The notes under the pieces were generated by a model. That model was given only the letters and a program-made list of their open reading frames with translations. It ran no database searches and was not told the DNA's origin. A DNA stretch of 52,899 bases. Source: Mogibacterium sp. Lineage in GTDB: Bacteria; Bacillota; Clostridia; Peptostreptococcales; Anaerovoracaceae. Below are positions 15,560-24,077 of the stretch, piece after piece (positions within the stretch are counted from its first letter, which is position 1; each line of letters starts with the position of its first letter). Made by a program: the position numbers and the translations under genes. The stretch spans positions 1 through 52,899 of the forward strand of contig JAFWHB010000015.1 in the NCBI GenBank assembly GCA_017512145.1. Direction: 5' to 3'.

Positions 15560-16936
15560 ATGAATAGATATGCTCTGATCGGCGGCAAACTGTCGCACAG
15601 TCAGTCACGTAAGATACATGCTTATCTGGGTGACTATGACTATGTTCATATTGAGGCGGATGGCTCGGAAGAGCTGAGGGACATCCTTACTAATACAGCA
15701 TATGATGGCTTTAACATCACATTTCCTTACAATGTTGAAGTCATTCAGTATCTTGACGAGCTTTCAGATGATGCCGCGAGAATAGGAGCTGCCAATGTTG
15801 TCAAGAGAATGCCTGATGGCAGACTCAAGGGCTACAATACCGATGCAGATGGATTCAGGCATACAGTTGCCGGTCATGTAGAGAACCGCAAGTGCCTGAT
15901 CCTTGGCACCGGAGGTGCTGCAATGGCTTGCTATGCCGTGCTCGAAGACCTCGGCGCTTCGGATGTTATCATGGTATCAAGGGATCCTGAGGCAGCGCTT
16001 AAGAGACATCAGGGCAAGTACAGGATAACAGGATACAACAGACTTTATCTTCACTATGATGCCGATGTTATCATCAACGCAACACCTATCGGACAGTTCC
16101 CGGACATAGAGCACTCGCCGATCACAGACCACAGACTCACTATGAGGCTGTTTACAAGGCTCAGGCTCGCAGTCGATCTTATCTACAATCCTTACAGGAC
16201 TAAATTCCTCCAGGATGCAAGAAGGCTTACAGGCTGCCATACAAAGTCGGGCCTTGAGATGATGATCATTCAGGCAATAGAGTCCCGCTATACATGGATA
16301 GGGGTGAAGACTGACAGGGAAGAAGAGGAACGTCTTGTAAGACGGGTCAAGCGCAAGATCCTGGAAGATCAGCTCAATATCATCGCTGTCGGAATGCCGG
16401 GCAGCGGCAAGACAACGATCTTCAGAAGATATGCTTATGAAATGGGACTTGAGTTCATTGATACAGACGCAGAGGCCGAGAAGATTATCGGAGCCCCTGC
16501 TCAGAAGGTGCTTGGCTCGGGCGAGGCAGGCATAGAACTGTTCAGAGCTGCTGAACATGCAGCCGTCAAAGAAGCCTGCAGGCATAATGGAGCTGTCATA
16601 GCTACAGGAGGAGGGACTGTCCTTAACCCTATAAGCCGGGACATTCTCAGGAGCAACGGAATAATAGTATATATCAAGAGGCCGCTTGAGATGCTTGATG
16701 TCAAGGGCAGACCACTCAGCATCAACATAGGTGTGGCAGACTTGTTCGGGGACAGGGACAGAATATATCGAAGGGTTTCCGATCTGTCTATTCTCAATTC
16801 GAGAATTTTCGGAGGCAACCGCAAAATAACCGGAGAAGGCAATACTTACAATTACGAACTCAAGGGTTTTGTATACTACATTGCCAGAAAGATCGAGAGG
16901 TATCTGAATGAAATTGCTGATAATCAATGGACCTAA
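15560..16936 (+). CDS. Fused shikimate dehydrogenase-shikimate kinase (AroE-AroK)
   Basis: A 458-residue protein joining two successive shikimate-pathway steps: NADPH reduction of 3-dehydroshikimate (about 1-260) and ATP phosphorylation of shikimate (about 272-458). AroE features are SHSQS with S14 and S16, GAANVV, YNTDADGF (D95), the nucleotide loop ILGTGGAAMA and GLEMMIIQAIE. AroK features are GMPGSGKTT (about 277-285), DTDAEAEKII, FRAAE, ATGGGTV and KGRPLS. The catalytic Lys of AroE, normally the last residue of the NVTxPxK motif, is Asn58 (GFNITFPYN), and the Pro after HSxS is Arg17. No ribosome site precedes the ATG, but the family N-terminus begins there. It overlaps aroQ by 29 bases. 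Confidence 0.9.
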   Translation: MNRYALIGGKLSHSQSRKIHAYLGDYDYVHIEADGSEELRDILTNTAYDGFNITFPYNVEVIQYLDELSDDAARIGAANVVKRMPDGRLKGYNTDADGFRHTVAGHVENRKCLILGTGGAAMACYAVLEDLGASDVIMVSRDPEAALKRHQGKYRITGYNRLYLHYDADVIINATPIGQFPDIEHSPITDHRLTMRLFTRLRLAVDLIYNPYRTKFLQDARRLTGCHTKSGLEMMIIQAIESRYTWIGVKTDREEEERLVRRVKRKILEDQLNIIAVGMPGSGKTTIFRRYAYEMGLEFIDTDAEAEKIIGAPAQKVLGSGEAGIELFRAAEHAAVKEACRHNGAVIATGGGTVLNPISRDILRSNGIIVYIKRPLEMLDVKGRPLSINIGVADLFGDRDRIYRRVSDLSILNSRIFGGNRKITGEGNTYNYELKGFVYYIARKIERYLNEIADNQWT

Positions 16937-17348
16937 TCTGAATATGCTGGGTATAAGAGAACCCGAGATATATGGCACGAAGACTTATGATGATCTTGTC
17001 AGCTACATAAGGAAGGAAAGAGGCGAGAACAACGAGCTTTCATTTGTTCAGAGCAATCATGAGGGTGACCTTATAGATGCTATTCAGCAGGCTTATTATG
17101 ACAGGTTCGACGGGATCGTCATCAATGCAGGCGGCTATGCTCACACAAGCATCTCAATTATGGATGCAATCAGAGGAACAAAAATCCCTACAGTCGAGGT
17201 CCATATTACAGAACCTCTTCTGAGGGAAGATTACAGACATCATTCATATGCCGGCGAGGCAGCTATAGCCACGATCGCCGGCAAGGGTTTTGACGGATAT
17301 GTAGAGGCAATCGATCTGCTACACGAGCACATCGCCCTCCATTCCTGA
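16908..17348 (+). CDS. aroQ: Type II 3-dehydroquinate dehydratase
   Basis: A 146-residue dodecameric-type dehydroquinase making 3-dehydroshikimate, the substrate of the fused protein before it. Motifs are IINGPNLNMLGIREPEIYG with the catalytic Tyr, FVQSNHEGDLIDAI, INAGGYAHTSISIMDAI, VEVHI with the catalytic His, and REDYRHHSY. The usual SN before the REE/D loop reads TEP. The gene starts inside the end of aroEK and its own last 30 bases overlap gpmI on the other strand. Confidence 0.94.
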   Translation: MKLLIINGPNLNMLGIREPEIYGTKTYDDLVSYIRKERGENNELSFVQSNHEGDLIDAIQQAYYDRFDGIVINAGGYAHTSISIMDAIRGTKIPTVEVHITEPLLREDYRHHSYAGEAAIATIAGKGFDGYVEAIDLLHEHIALHS

Positions 17349-18833
17349 TGGAACTTCAAGACCCATCATAGTGAGAAGCGTCGGAGCAATGTCCGCAAGC
17401 TTACCGGTGGTCTTGGTGAACGGCATTGGCTCTCTGCAGATATGACAGAGCGGAACGAGTGCTGTTGAATGCTTGGTAACAGGGTTGCCCTCTGCATCAA
17501 GCATGGTATCAGCATTACCGTGGTCTGCTGTCAGCAGGATCTGGCCGTCATGTGCAAGAACAGCATCTCTGATCTGACCGACAAGACCATCAAGAGTCTC
17601 GATAGCACTTACAGCAGCATCGAATACTCCGGTGTGACCGACCATATCAGGATTTGCAAAGTTCAGGATGTATACATCGTATGCGTCCTGATTTATTTTG
17701 TCTATTACTGTGCTTGCGACAAGAGGTGCGCTCATCTCAGGCTGAAGGTCATAGGTTGCGACCTTAGGCGAAGGAATGAGGATCCTGTCTTCGCCTGGAT
17801 TAGGCTCTTCAACACCGCCGTTAAAGAAGAAGGTTACATGAGCATACTTCTCGGTCTCGGCGATCCTGAGCTGCTTAAGACCTGCAGCAGCAAGAGTTCC
17901 TCCGAGGGTAGGGTCTACATCCTCAGGCGGGAATGCTACTGTGACATTAGGCATCGTAGCATCATACTCAGCCATGCAGACGTAAGTGAGGCCGGTTACC
18001 TTGGCCTTGCGCTCGAAGCCGTCAAAATCAGGGTCTACGAGAGTTCTTGTGATCTCTCTTGCTCTGTCAGGACGGAAGTTGATGAAGATAACGGAATCGC
18101 CGCTCTTTACAGGTACAGGTGTAACTACTGTAGGCTGAACGAACTCGTCAGTCTCATCCTTAGCATATGAATTGTCGATGGCTTCCTGAGAGCAGGATGC
18201 AGTGAGTCCCTCGCTGAGGGTGAGTGCATCATAAGCTCTTACAAGTCTTTCCCATCTCTTATCTCTGTCCATCGCATAGAATCTGCCGGAAATAACGCCG
18301 ATCCTGCCGATGCCTTCTTCTTTGAGATAGTCCTCGAGAGGTCCGAGGTAATCCATAGCGCTCTTAGGCGGAACGTCTCTTCCGTCGAGGAAGCAGTGTA
18401 CAATTACTTCCTTGACATTGTTCATCTTAGCCATCCTGATGACTGCCTTGAGGTGCTCAAAGTGACTGTGAACTCCGCCGTCAGATACAAGGCCCATGAT
18501 GTGAAGGGTGTGACCGTCTGCAGCATTCTTCATTGCGCCGAGAAGAGCCTCGTTCTTAAAGAAGTCACCTGACCTTATAGATCTGGTGATCTTGAGAAGG
18601 TTCTGATAAACGACGCTGCCTGCGCCAATGTTGAGGTGGCCTACTTCCGAATTGCCCATCTGTCCTGCAGGAAGACCTACAGGCTCGCCGCTGGCTTCGA
18701 TTGTAATGAACGGATACTCAGCGAACAGCTTGTCAAGAACGGGAGTCCTGGCTGCAGCTATCGCATTTCCGTATGTTTCTTCTCTGATCCCGAATCCGTC
18801 GAGGATCATAAGCATTGTTGGTCTGTGTTTCAT
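17319..18833 (-). CDS. gpmI: 2,3-bisphosphoglycerate-independent phosphoglycerate mutase
   Basis: A 504-residue two-Mn alkaline-phosphatase-superfamily enzyme interconverting 3- and 2-phosphoglycerate in glycolysis. The N-terminal MLMILDGFGIRE metal site is present, with the catalytic Ser in QMGNSEVGHLNIGAG and SDGGVHSH, DGRDVPPKSA, GRFYAMDRDKRWER, INFRPDRARE, NPDMVGHTG and LTADHGNAD. AGGAG lies before the ATG at 18833. It has its own promoter and no visible terminator. Confidence 0.97.
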   Translation of the reverse strand: MKHRPTMLMILDGFGIREETYGNAIAAARTPVLDKLFAEYPFITIEASGEPVGLPAGQMGNSEVGHLNIGAGSVVYQNLLKITRSIRSGDFFKNEALLGAMKNAADGHTLHIMGLVSDGGVHSHFEHLKAVIRMAKMNNVKEVIVHCFLDGRDVPPKSAMDYLGPLEDYLKEEGIGRIGVISGRFYAMDRDKRWERLVRAYDALTLSEGLTASCSQEAIDNSYAKDETDEFVQPTVVTPVPVKSGDSVIFINFRPDRAREITRTLVDPDFDGFERKAKVTGLTYVCMAEYDATMPNVTVAFPPEDVDPTLGGTLAAAGLKQLRIAETEKYAHVTFFFNGGVEEPNPGEDRILIPSPKVATYDLQPEMSAPLVASTVIDKINQDAYDVYILNFANPDMVGHTGVFDAAVSAIETLDGLVGQIRDAVLAHDGQILLTADHGNADTMLDAEGNPVTKHSTALVPLCHICREPMPFTKTTGKLADIAPTLLTMMGLEVPSGMEGDVLV

Positions 18834-18870
18834 ATTTGTTTATCTCCTGTGTTTGATTGCAATCTCATAT

Positions 18871-18879
18871 ATTATAGCA
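18871..18879 (-). promoter_or_regulatory. Extended -10 promoter of gpmI
   Basis: On the minus strand TGCTATAAT, a perfect extended -10 element, lies about 38 bases before the gpmI ATG. No clear -35 box is visible. Confidence 0.5.
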
Positions 18880-18897
18880 TAGCAAAGGCCTCGGTTG

Positions 18898-18926
18898 TTG
18901 GCATTTTGAAATGAGGATTGTATAAT
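18898..18926 (+). promoter_or_regulatory. Promoter abutting addA (leaderless arrangement)
   Basis: TTGGCA (18898-18903), a 17-base spacer and TATAAT (18921-18926). The addA ATG is at 18936, only nine bases after the -10, so transcription would begin at or within a few bases of the start codon. Confidence 0.6.
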
Positions 18927-18935
18927 TAATGTGTT

Positions 18936-21900
18936 ATGGCTGTAAAATTTACTGATGAACAAAGACTTGCAATAGACACTCTCGACAGGTCGATACTGGT
19001 CTCGGCTGCTGCCGGATCAGGCAAGACGGCAGTTCTTGTGGAGAGAATACTCAGTATCATCCTCGAGGGCAAAGCCAACGTGGATGAAATGCTTGTCGTG
19101 ACTTTTACCAAGGCCGCGGCATCCGAGATGAAGCTGAGACTCTCAAAGGAGATCCGTAAGAGAATGCATGAGAATCCGGACGATGCTCCTAGACTCAGAG
19201 AGCAGCTCGGCAGGATGTACAGAGCATATATCTCAACGATTGACAGCTTTGCTCTGAGGGTCATAAGAGAGTTCTTCTATGAGACGGACCTTGAACCGGA
19301 CTTCGGGACATGTGACGAGATCCAGGGCGAGCTTATGAGAAGAGAGGCCGCATCTGAACTTTTTGAAGAAGGCTTCTCGGATGATCATTTCATCAGCGAT
19401 GAGGTAGGCTTCAGGGAATTCCTGAGGCTCTACAGTGAAGAACGCTCGGAAGAAGGCATGAAAGAAGACCTTCTTGCAGCATATTCGAGTCTCCGCACTA
19501 TGCCTGATTACTTTGACTGGGCTTATGAGAAGGCGGAGAATATGCTCCTGACCAGGGAGAACTTTGCTGATTCAGAGCTCGGAAGGGCTATCGCAGAGGA
19601 TACCGCAGACATGCTGAGACATTCTGTAGAGGCTGGCATCAGGATAAGAACTCTTCTCGAAGAGGCAGGACTTGAGGACCTCTATGAAGAGAAGCTGGCT
19701 AATGAGATCAACACTTTCTTCGATGCCTGGAAGGCTTCCGAAGAGGGCGGGCTGGATGAAGATCTGATGGAGAAGCTAAGCGGTATCGAATTCCCGGTAC
19801 TGAAGGCGAAGAAGGCTCAGGCAGAGGCTTATGCTCCTGTCAAGGACGAAGTCAAGGCACTGAGAGATACATACAAGGAAGCGCTCAAGTCATGGCGCAG
19901 CAGATATCTTGACCCGGATATCGAGACAAGATTCGCTGAGATGAATGCAGCCTACAAGTATACAGTCTATTACATAAGGCTGCTTGAGGAATTCGAGAAG
20001 TTATACTCTGCCAAGAAGGCAGAGCGCCGGGTAATGGACTTTGCGGATATGGAGCATAACGCAGTCAGGATCCTTTCGTCAGAGTCTGCTGCTGACACGC
20101 TCCGCAGGAGGTTCAGATTCGTATTTGTAGACGAATATCAGGACACGAACAAGATTCAGGAGCACCTAATTAGCAGAGTCTCAAGACAGGATAATGTATT
20201 TAAGGTCGGAGATGTCAAGCAGAGTATTTACAAGTTCAGGCAGGCTGAACCTGAGATCTTCGAGAGCCTCTACAAGACATATTCAGATCCTGAATGCACA
20301 GCGGGAATAGCGATAGACCTGTCTAAGAATTTCCGGAGCAATGATGCGACTGTCAGATATATCAACAGAGTGTTCACGGAGATCATGGACGGATACGATG
20401 AGAGGGCGAGGCTGAACACAGGCTGCGAAGGCCGTGAAGGCTATGACCTTATACCTGAAGTCCATGTGCTGACTGAGCAGGAAGATGATCCGCCGGAAGA
20501 TGGCAGCCAGGCATCAGAGGGCGGCAGCCTTGATGAAGAAATAGTCGACCTCAGCAAAGAAGAGGCTGAGGCAGCATATATAGCAGATCAGGCATACAAG
20601 CTGATCGGCACAGAGTTCTTCGACGCCAAGCAGAGGATAGTAAGGAAGGCAGAGGCGAGAGACATCGTCATTTTGCTCCGTGCTGTCAAGGGCAGAGGAG
20701 AGATAATGGCAAGAGCCCTCCGGAACAAGGGCATAGAATCTCACATCGAGGACTCTGACAACTACTTTGACACAGTCGAGATCAGTGTTGCGATCTCGCT
20801 TCTGACTTGCATAGATAATATGAAGCGGGATATACCACTTATCTCAGCACTGCACTCAGAAGTCTTCGGGTGGAAGCCTGATGAACTTGCTAGGGTAAGG
20901 ATTGAGCATAACAGCAGGCCGCGTGATTTCTCTGGCGTAAGACCGGCATACTGGGAAGCTCTGCAGTGGTACGAAGATCATGGGAGTGATGAAAGGCTCA
21001 GAGCCAAAGCCTCCTATGCCGCAGACAAGATACGTGAGTGGCGGAGACTTTCGAGGATGATGACGCTTGAAGACTTTGTCTGGAAAGTCCTCACAGATTC
21101 AGGCTACTACAGAATGGCGGGCGCCATGAACGGAGGCCCGAGAAGGCAGGCAAATCTCCGGACTCTTGCGGACAGGGCAGGTAAATACAGGAGCGAAACA
21201 GTCTCATCTCTTAGCTCCTACATATCCTTCCTTGATCTGATGCGCAAGAAGAATATAAGCAATGGACAGGCCTCGCTTGCAGGAAGTGACGATGACGTTG
21301 TAAGAATAACTACCATCCACAAGAGCAAGGGCCTTGAATATCCATTCGTTATAGTAGGCGGACTTGGACACAAGTTCAGATACGACAACAGCCAGAAGAA
21401 ATTCAGCTTTGATTCGGACATTGGAGTCAGCATGCCGTATATAGATCCGGAGCGGAGGTTCTGGAGATCCACTCTCATTCAGAGGGCGATAGCAGCCAGG
21501 TCGAGGCGCAGCAGTTACAAGGAAGAGCTCAGAGTCCTCTATGTCGCGATGACAAGAGCTAGAAACAAGCTCATAATGGTCGGTACCTGTGGCAGCCTCG
21601 AGAAGCTTGCGGAATATACACCTGATCCTGGTAACTATCTCAAGGCGATCAGGAATGTCATCAGGACTGCAGACAATCTGTTCTTCACATCGCCGCTTGA
21701 ACTCAGAGAATCTGACAGAAGGACCTACAGGGCGAAGTCATTCGAAGAGAGGATACCTGAGAATCTTACGGCTGAAGAGCGGGATCTTTACGATGAGATC
21801 AACAGGAGATTTACATATACATATCCTGATTCAGATCTCCTGACAGCTAAGGCTAAGTATTCTGTCAGCGCCATACGCAAGAAAGAACTCGCTGAGGAGG

Positions 21901-22505
21901 AATCCGAATCCGAGATCGTTACGTCTGATCATGAGGTCGTGACACTCTGGACGGTCTCCGAAGCCAGGAAGAAGGCGAGCGCTGCAGATATCGGCATAGC
22001 CTACCACAGGATAATGGAATTCCTGGACTTTGCCAAAGTGATTCAGGAAGACGGAAGTGTCGATACTGAGTATATACGCGAGCGGGCAGAGCTTCTGAGA
22101 GACAGCGGAGCGATCGAAGAGGATGTATTCAGAGAGCTCGATATGGACAAAGCGGCAAGTTTCTTCAGATGTGATCTCGGAAGAAGGGCCGCTGCAGCTG
22201 CGAGGGCCGGCACTCTCAGGAAAGAGAAACCTTTCACGCTCAGGACAACAAGAGGCGGCAATGAAATGCTCGTACAGGGTGTTATCGACTGCTGCTTCGA
22301 AGAGAATGGAGAGATAGTGCTGGTAGATTATAAGTCCAGCTTCATAAAGCCGGGCAGGGAGCACCAGGCAGAGCTTGAGAGAATAAGTCACGAGTATAAG
22401 GTCCAGATAGAGCTGTACTCGGAGGCTGCTTTCAAGGGAACAGGCAAACAAGTAAGTGAAGCGTACCTGTATCTGTTTGAGACAGGTGAAGCTCTCAGAA
22501 TGTGA
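18936..22505 (+). CDS. addA: ATP-dependent helicase/nuclease subunit AddA
   Basis: An 1189-residue UvrD-type 3'-5' helicase with a C-terminal RecB-like nuclease, the large subunit of the AddAB double-strand-break resection complex. Helicase motifs are DEQRLAIDTLD, SAAAGSGKTAVL (about 23-34), VVTFTKAAASEMKLR, FVDEYQDTN, GDVKQSIYKFRQAEP, ITTIHKSKGLEYPFVI and LYVAMTRARNKL. The nuclease site is GVIDCCFEENGEIVLVDYKS (about 1113-1132). AddB, usually encoded next to AddA, is not in this window. The ATG at 18936 has no ribosome site but no alternative start exists. The stop overlaps nothing; the next gene follows after 26 bases. Confidence 0.93.
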   Translation: MAVKFTDEQRLAIDTLDRSILVSAAAGSGKTAVLVERILSIILEGKANVDEMLVVTFTKAAASEMKLRLSKEIRKRMHENPDDAPRLREQLGRMYRAYISTIDSFALRVIREFFYETDLEPDFGTCDEIQGELMRREAASELFEEGFSDDHFISDEVGFREFLRLYSEERSEEGMKEDLLAAYSSLRTMPDYFDWAYEKAENMLLTRENFADSELGRAIAEDTADMLRHSVEAGIRIRTLLEEAGLEDLYEEKLANEINTFFDAWKASEEGGLDEDLMEKLSGIEFPVLKAKKAQAEAYAPVKDEVKALRDTYKEALKSWRSRYLDPDIETRFAEMNAAYKYTVYYIRLLEEFEKLYSAKKAERRVMDFADMEHNAVRILSSESAADTLRRRFRFVFVDEYQDTNKIQEHLISRVSRQDNVFKVGDVKQSIYKFRQAEPEIFESLYKTYSDPECTAGIAIDLSKNFRSNDATVRYINRVFTEIMDGYDERARLNTGCEGREGYDLIPEVHVLTEQEDDPPEDGSQASEGGSLDEEIVDLSKEEAEAAYIADQAYKLIGTEFFDAKQRIVRKAEARDIVILLRAVKGRGEIMARALRNKGIESHIEDSDNYFDTVEISVAISLLTCIDNMKRDIPLISALHSEVFGWKPDELARVRIEHNSRPRDFSGVRPAYWEALQWYEDHGSDERLRAKASYAADKIREWRRLSRMMTLEDFVWKVLTDSGYYRMAGAMNGGPRRQANLRTLADRAGKYRSETVSSLSSYISFLDLMRKKNISNGQASLAGSDDDVVRITTIHKSKGLEYPFVIVGGLGHKFRYDNSQKKFSFDSDIGVSMPYIDPERRFWRSTLIQRAIAARSRRSSYKEELRVLYVAMTRARNKLIMVGTCGSLEKLAEYTPDPGNYLKAIRNVIRTADNLFFTSPLELRESDRRTYRAKSFEERIPENLTAEERDLYDEINRRFTYTYPDSDLLTAKAKYSVSAIRKKELAEEESESEIVTSDHEVVTLWTVSEARKKASAADIGIAYHRIMEFLDFAKVIQEDGSVDTEYIRERAELLRDSGAIEEDVFRELDMDKAASFFRCDLGRRAAAAARAGTLRKEKPFTLRTTRGGNEMLVQGVIDCCFEENGEIVLVDYKSSFIKPGREHQAELERISHEYKVQIELYSEAAFKGTGKQVSEAYLYLFETGEALRM

Positions 22506-22531
22506 TAATGTATAGACGGAGGAGAAAGAAA

Positions 22532-23158
22532 ATGGCTAAGGTATTGTTACTTAACGGAAGCCCTAAGGCAAATGGCTGCACAAATGCTGCTCTTGAAGAA
22601 GTGGCAGCAGTTCTTGAGCAGGAAGGAATCGAGACTGAGATCATCCATGTCGGAAAGCATGACATAAGAGGATGCATTTCGTGCGGTACCTGCGAGACAA
22701 GAGGCAAGTGCGTATTTGATGACCTTGTAAACAAAGTCGCAGCTAAATTCGAACATGCTGACGGACTTGTTGTAGGAAGCCCTGTTTACTATGGTTCTCC
22801 TAACGGAACTATACTGTCCTTCATGGACAGGCTCTTCTACAGCAGACCTTACTCTCTGCATATGAAGGTGGGCGCTTCGGTGGTAAGCTGCAGAAGAGGC
22901 GGCAACTCTGCATCATTTGACGTTCTGAACAAGTACTTCACTATAAGCGGCATGCCTGTTGCTTCATCCACATACTGGAACCAGGTTCACGGATTCTCGG
23001 CAGAGGATGTTAAGAAGGACCTTGAGGGACTTCAGACCATGAGAAACCTCGCCCGCAACATGGCATTCATGATCAGGGCAATCGCTGATGCGAAGGATAA
23101 GTACGGCCTGCCGGAAATGGAGAATGACAACTTCACAAGCTTCCCGGACGGACTTTAG
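22532..23158 (+). CDS. Flavodoxin-like NAD(P)H-dependent FMN reductase with Cys cluster
   Basis: A 208-residue protein of the flavodoxin-like NADPH-dependent FMN reductase group. LLLNGSPKANGCTNAAL (4-20) is the FMN-phosphate loop. HDIRGCISCGTCETRGKCVFDD carries four cysteines in the CxxCxxCxxxxxC pattern seen in iron-sulfur flavoproteins and relatives, and VVGSPVYYGSPNGTILSFMDRL is the second FMN loop. It probably carries electrons or reduces quinones or other oxidants in an anaerobe. CGGAGGAG at 22517-22524 sets the ATG at 22532. It could be co-transcribed with addA. Confidence 0.88.
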   Translation: MAKVLLLNGSPKANGCTNAALEEVAAVLEQEGIETEIIHVGKHDIRGCISCGTCETRGKCVFDDLVNKVAAKFEHADGLVVGSPVYYGSPNGTILSFMDRLFYSRPYSLHMKVGASVVSCRRGGNSASFDVLNKYFTISGMPVASSTYWNQVHGFSAEDVKKDLEGLQTMRNLARNMAFMIRAIADAKDKYGLPEMENDNFTSFPDGL

Positions 23159-23181
23159 AATAAATTGCAAGGAGACCGGAT

Positions 23182-23970
23182 ATGAAATATTTCACCAAAG
23201 AATGGTATGAGCTCTCTGAGTTCCTCGGCACTGCCGAGATGTTCGAGCCAATAATCGACAAGGAATACTCGGATAAGGAATTCGAGTATCTGTATGAAGA
23301 TCTCAGGGATAAGTTCATACAGGAGATGAGAGATGAGTATGAGAATGAGCCTGAATTCGGCATCAGGCTTCCTTTCGATGAAGAGGAGGCAGGGGCTTCA
23401 TTCGATGAGGATTATCAGGACAATCTTGAGGACCCTGATGAGGATGTCCCTGAGTGGATCAGGGAGTCTGTGGATCCGAGATTCATAGCTCTCTGGGTGC
23501 TTCCTGAGAAGACATATATCAAGCTGATGGCAGAAGAGAAGGCGAAGGAAGAACGCTTTGACGAACTCGATGCTGCGGCTGATGATGCACTCGATGCAAT
23601 GTATGATGAGGCTCCGGAGGATATGGAGACTCTGCTTGATGACTTCGATGATCTTGATGGAGACAGCGTTACTGACTTAAGAATGACAGACGGAGACCTT
23701 GAGCTGGTTCTTGCCGGATGGGATGATAACGGGGAAGATGTGAATCATGTTATCCTGTTTGAGGATGCTGTGATACTTGAGGATGAGCATCTCAGCATAC
23801 AGACAGAAGTAGACGAGGACGGAGATCTTCTATCAAACTGCGATCTTCTATATCATGAAGTGTATTTTGAAGGTGATGAGATCGAGGTCCATATGCTCTT
23901 CGACAATGACACCCTCAAGTATCTGACTCTCAGATGCTCATATATGACGATCACAGAAGAGAGACAGTAA
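23182..23970 (+). CDS. Very acidic cytoplasmic protein, DUF4085-like
   Basis: A 262-residue protein with no signal peptide or membrane helix and a strikingly high Asp/Glu content throughout. The N-terminus MKYFTKEWYELSEF resembles the start of DUF4085 proteins, which is my only family clue. The C-terminal third (TDLRMTDGDLELVLAGWDDN ... IEVHMLFDNDTLKYLTLRC) looks like an antiparallel beta domain. Function is unknown. AAGGAG lies before the ATG. It ends at a strong terminator, after addA and the flavoprotein. Confidence 0.7.
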   Translation: MKYFTKEWYELSEFLGTAEMFEPIIDKEYSDKEFEYLYEDLRDKFIQEMRDEYENEPEFGIRLPFDEEEAGASFDEDYQDNLEDPDEDVPEWIRESVDPRFIALWVLPEKTYIKLMAEEKAKEERFDELDAAADDALDAMYDEAPEDMETLLDDFDDLDGDSVTDLRMTDGDLELVLAGWDDNGEDVNHVILFEDAVILEDEHLSIQTEVDEDGDLLSNCDLLYHEVYFEGDEIEVHMLFDNDTLKYLTLRCSYMTITEERQ

Positions 23971-24003
23971 GAAGTAGCCGCTGAGGCTCAGGTATAATAG
24001 GCA

Positions 24004-24035
24004 ACAAAAGAGACCGCCGGAGCGGTCTCTTTGTT
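24004..24035. terminator. Bidirectional terminator
   Basis: A 14-bp perfect stem with a CGGA loop; the core is GAGACCGC/GCGGTCTC. It is flanked by AAA and TTTGTTTG on the plus strand and by the mirrored tract on the minus strand. It sits between the convergent acidic-protein gene and gdhA. Confidence 0.9.
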
Positions 24036-24077
24036 TGTGTGATTGTCACTAAAGAGTCATCGTCTGATGAAGGTCTA

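Noticed and set aside
15977..16978. A 333-codon minus-strand frame opposite aroEK
   Set aside because: It lies opposite two shikimate domains with every expected motif. The antisense product is Ser/Cys-rich with no recognisable fold.
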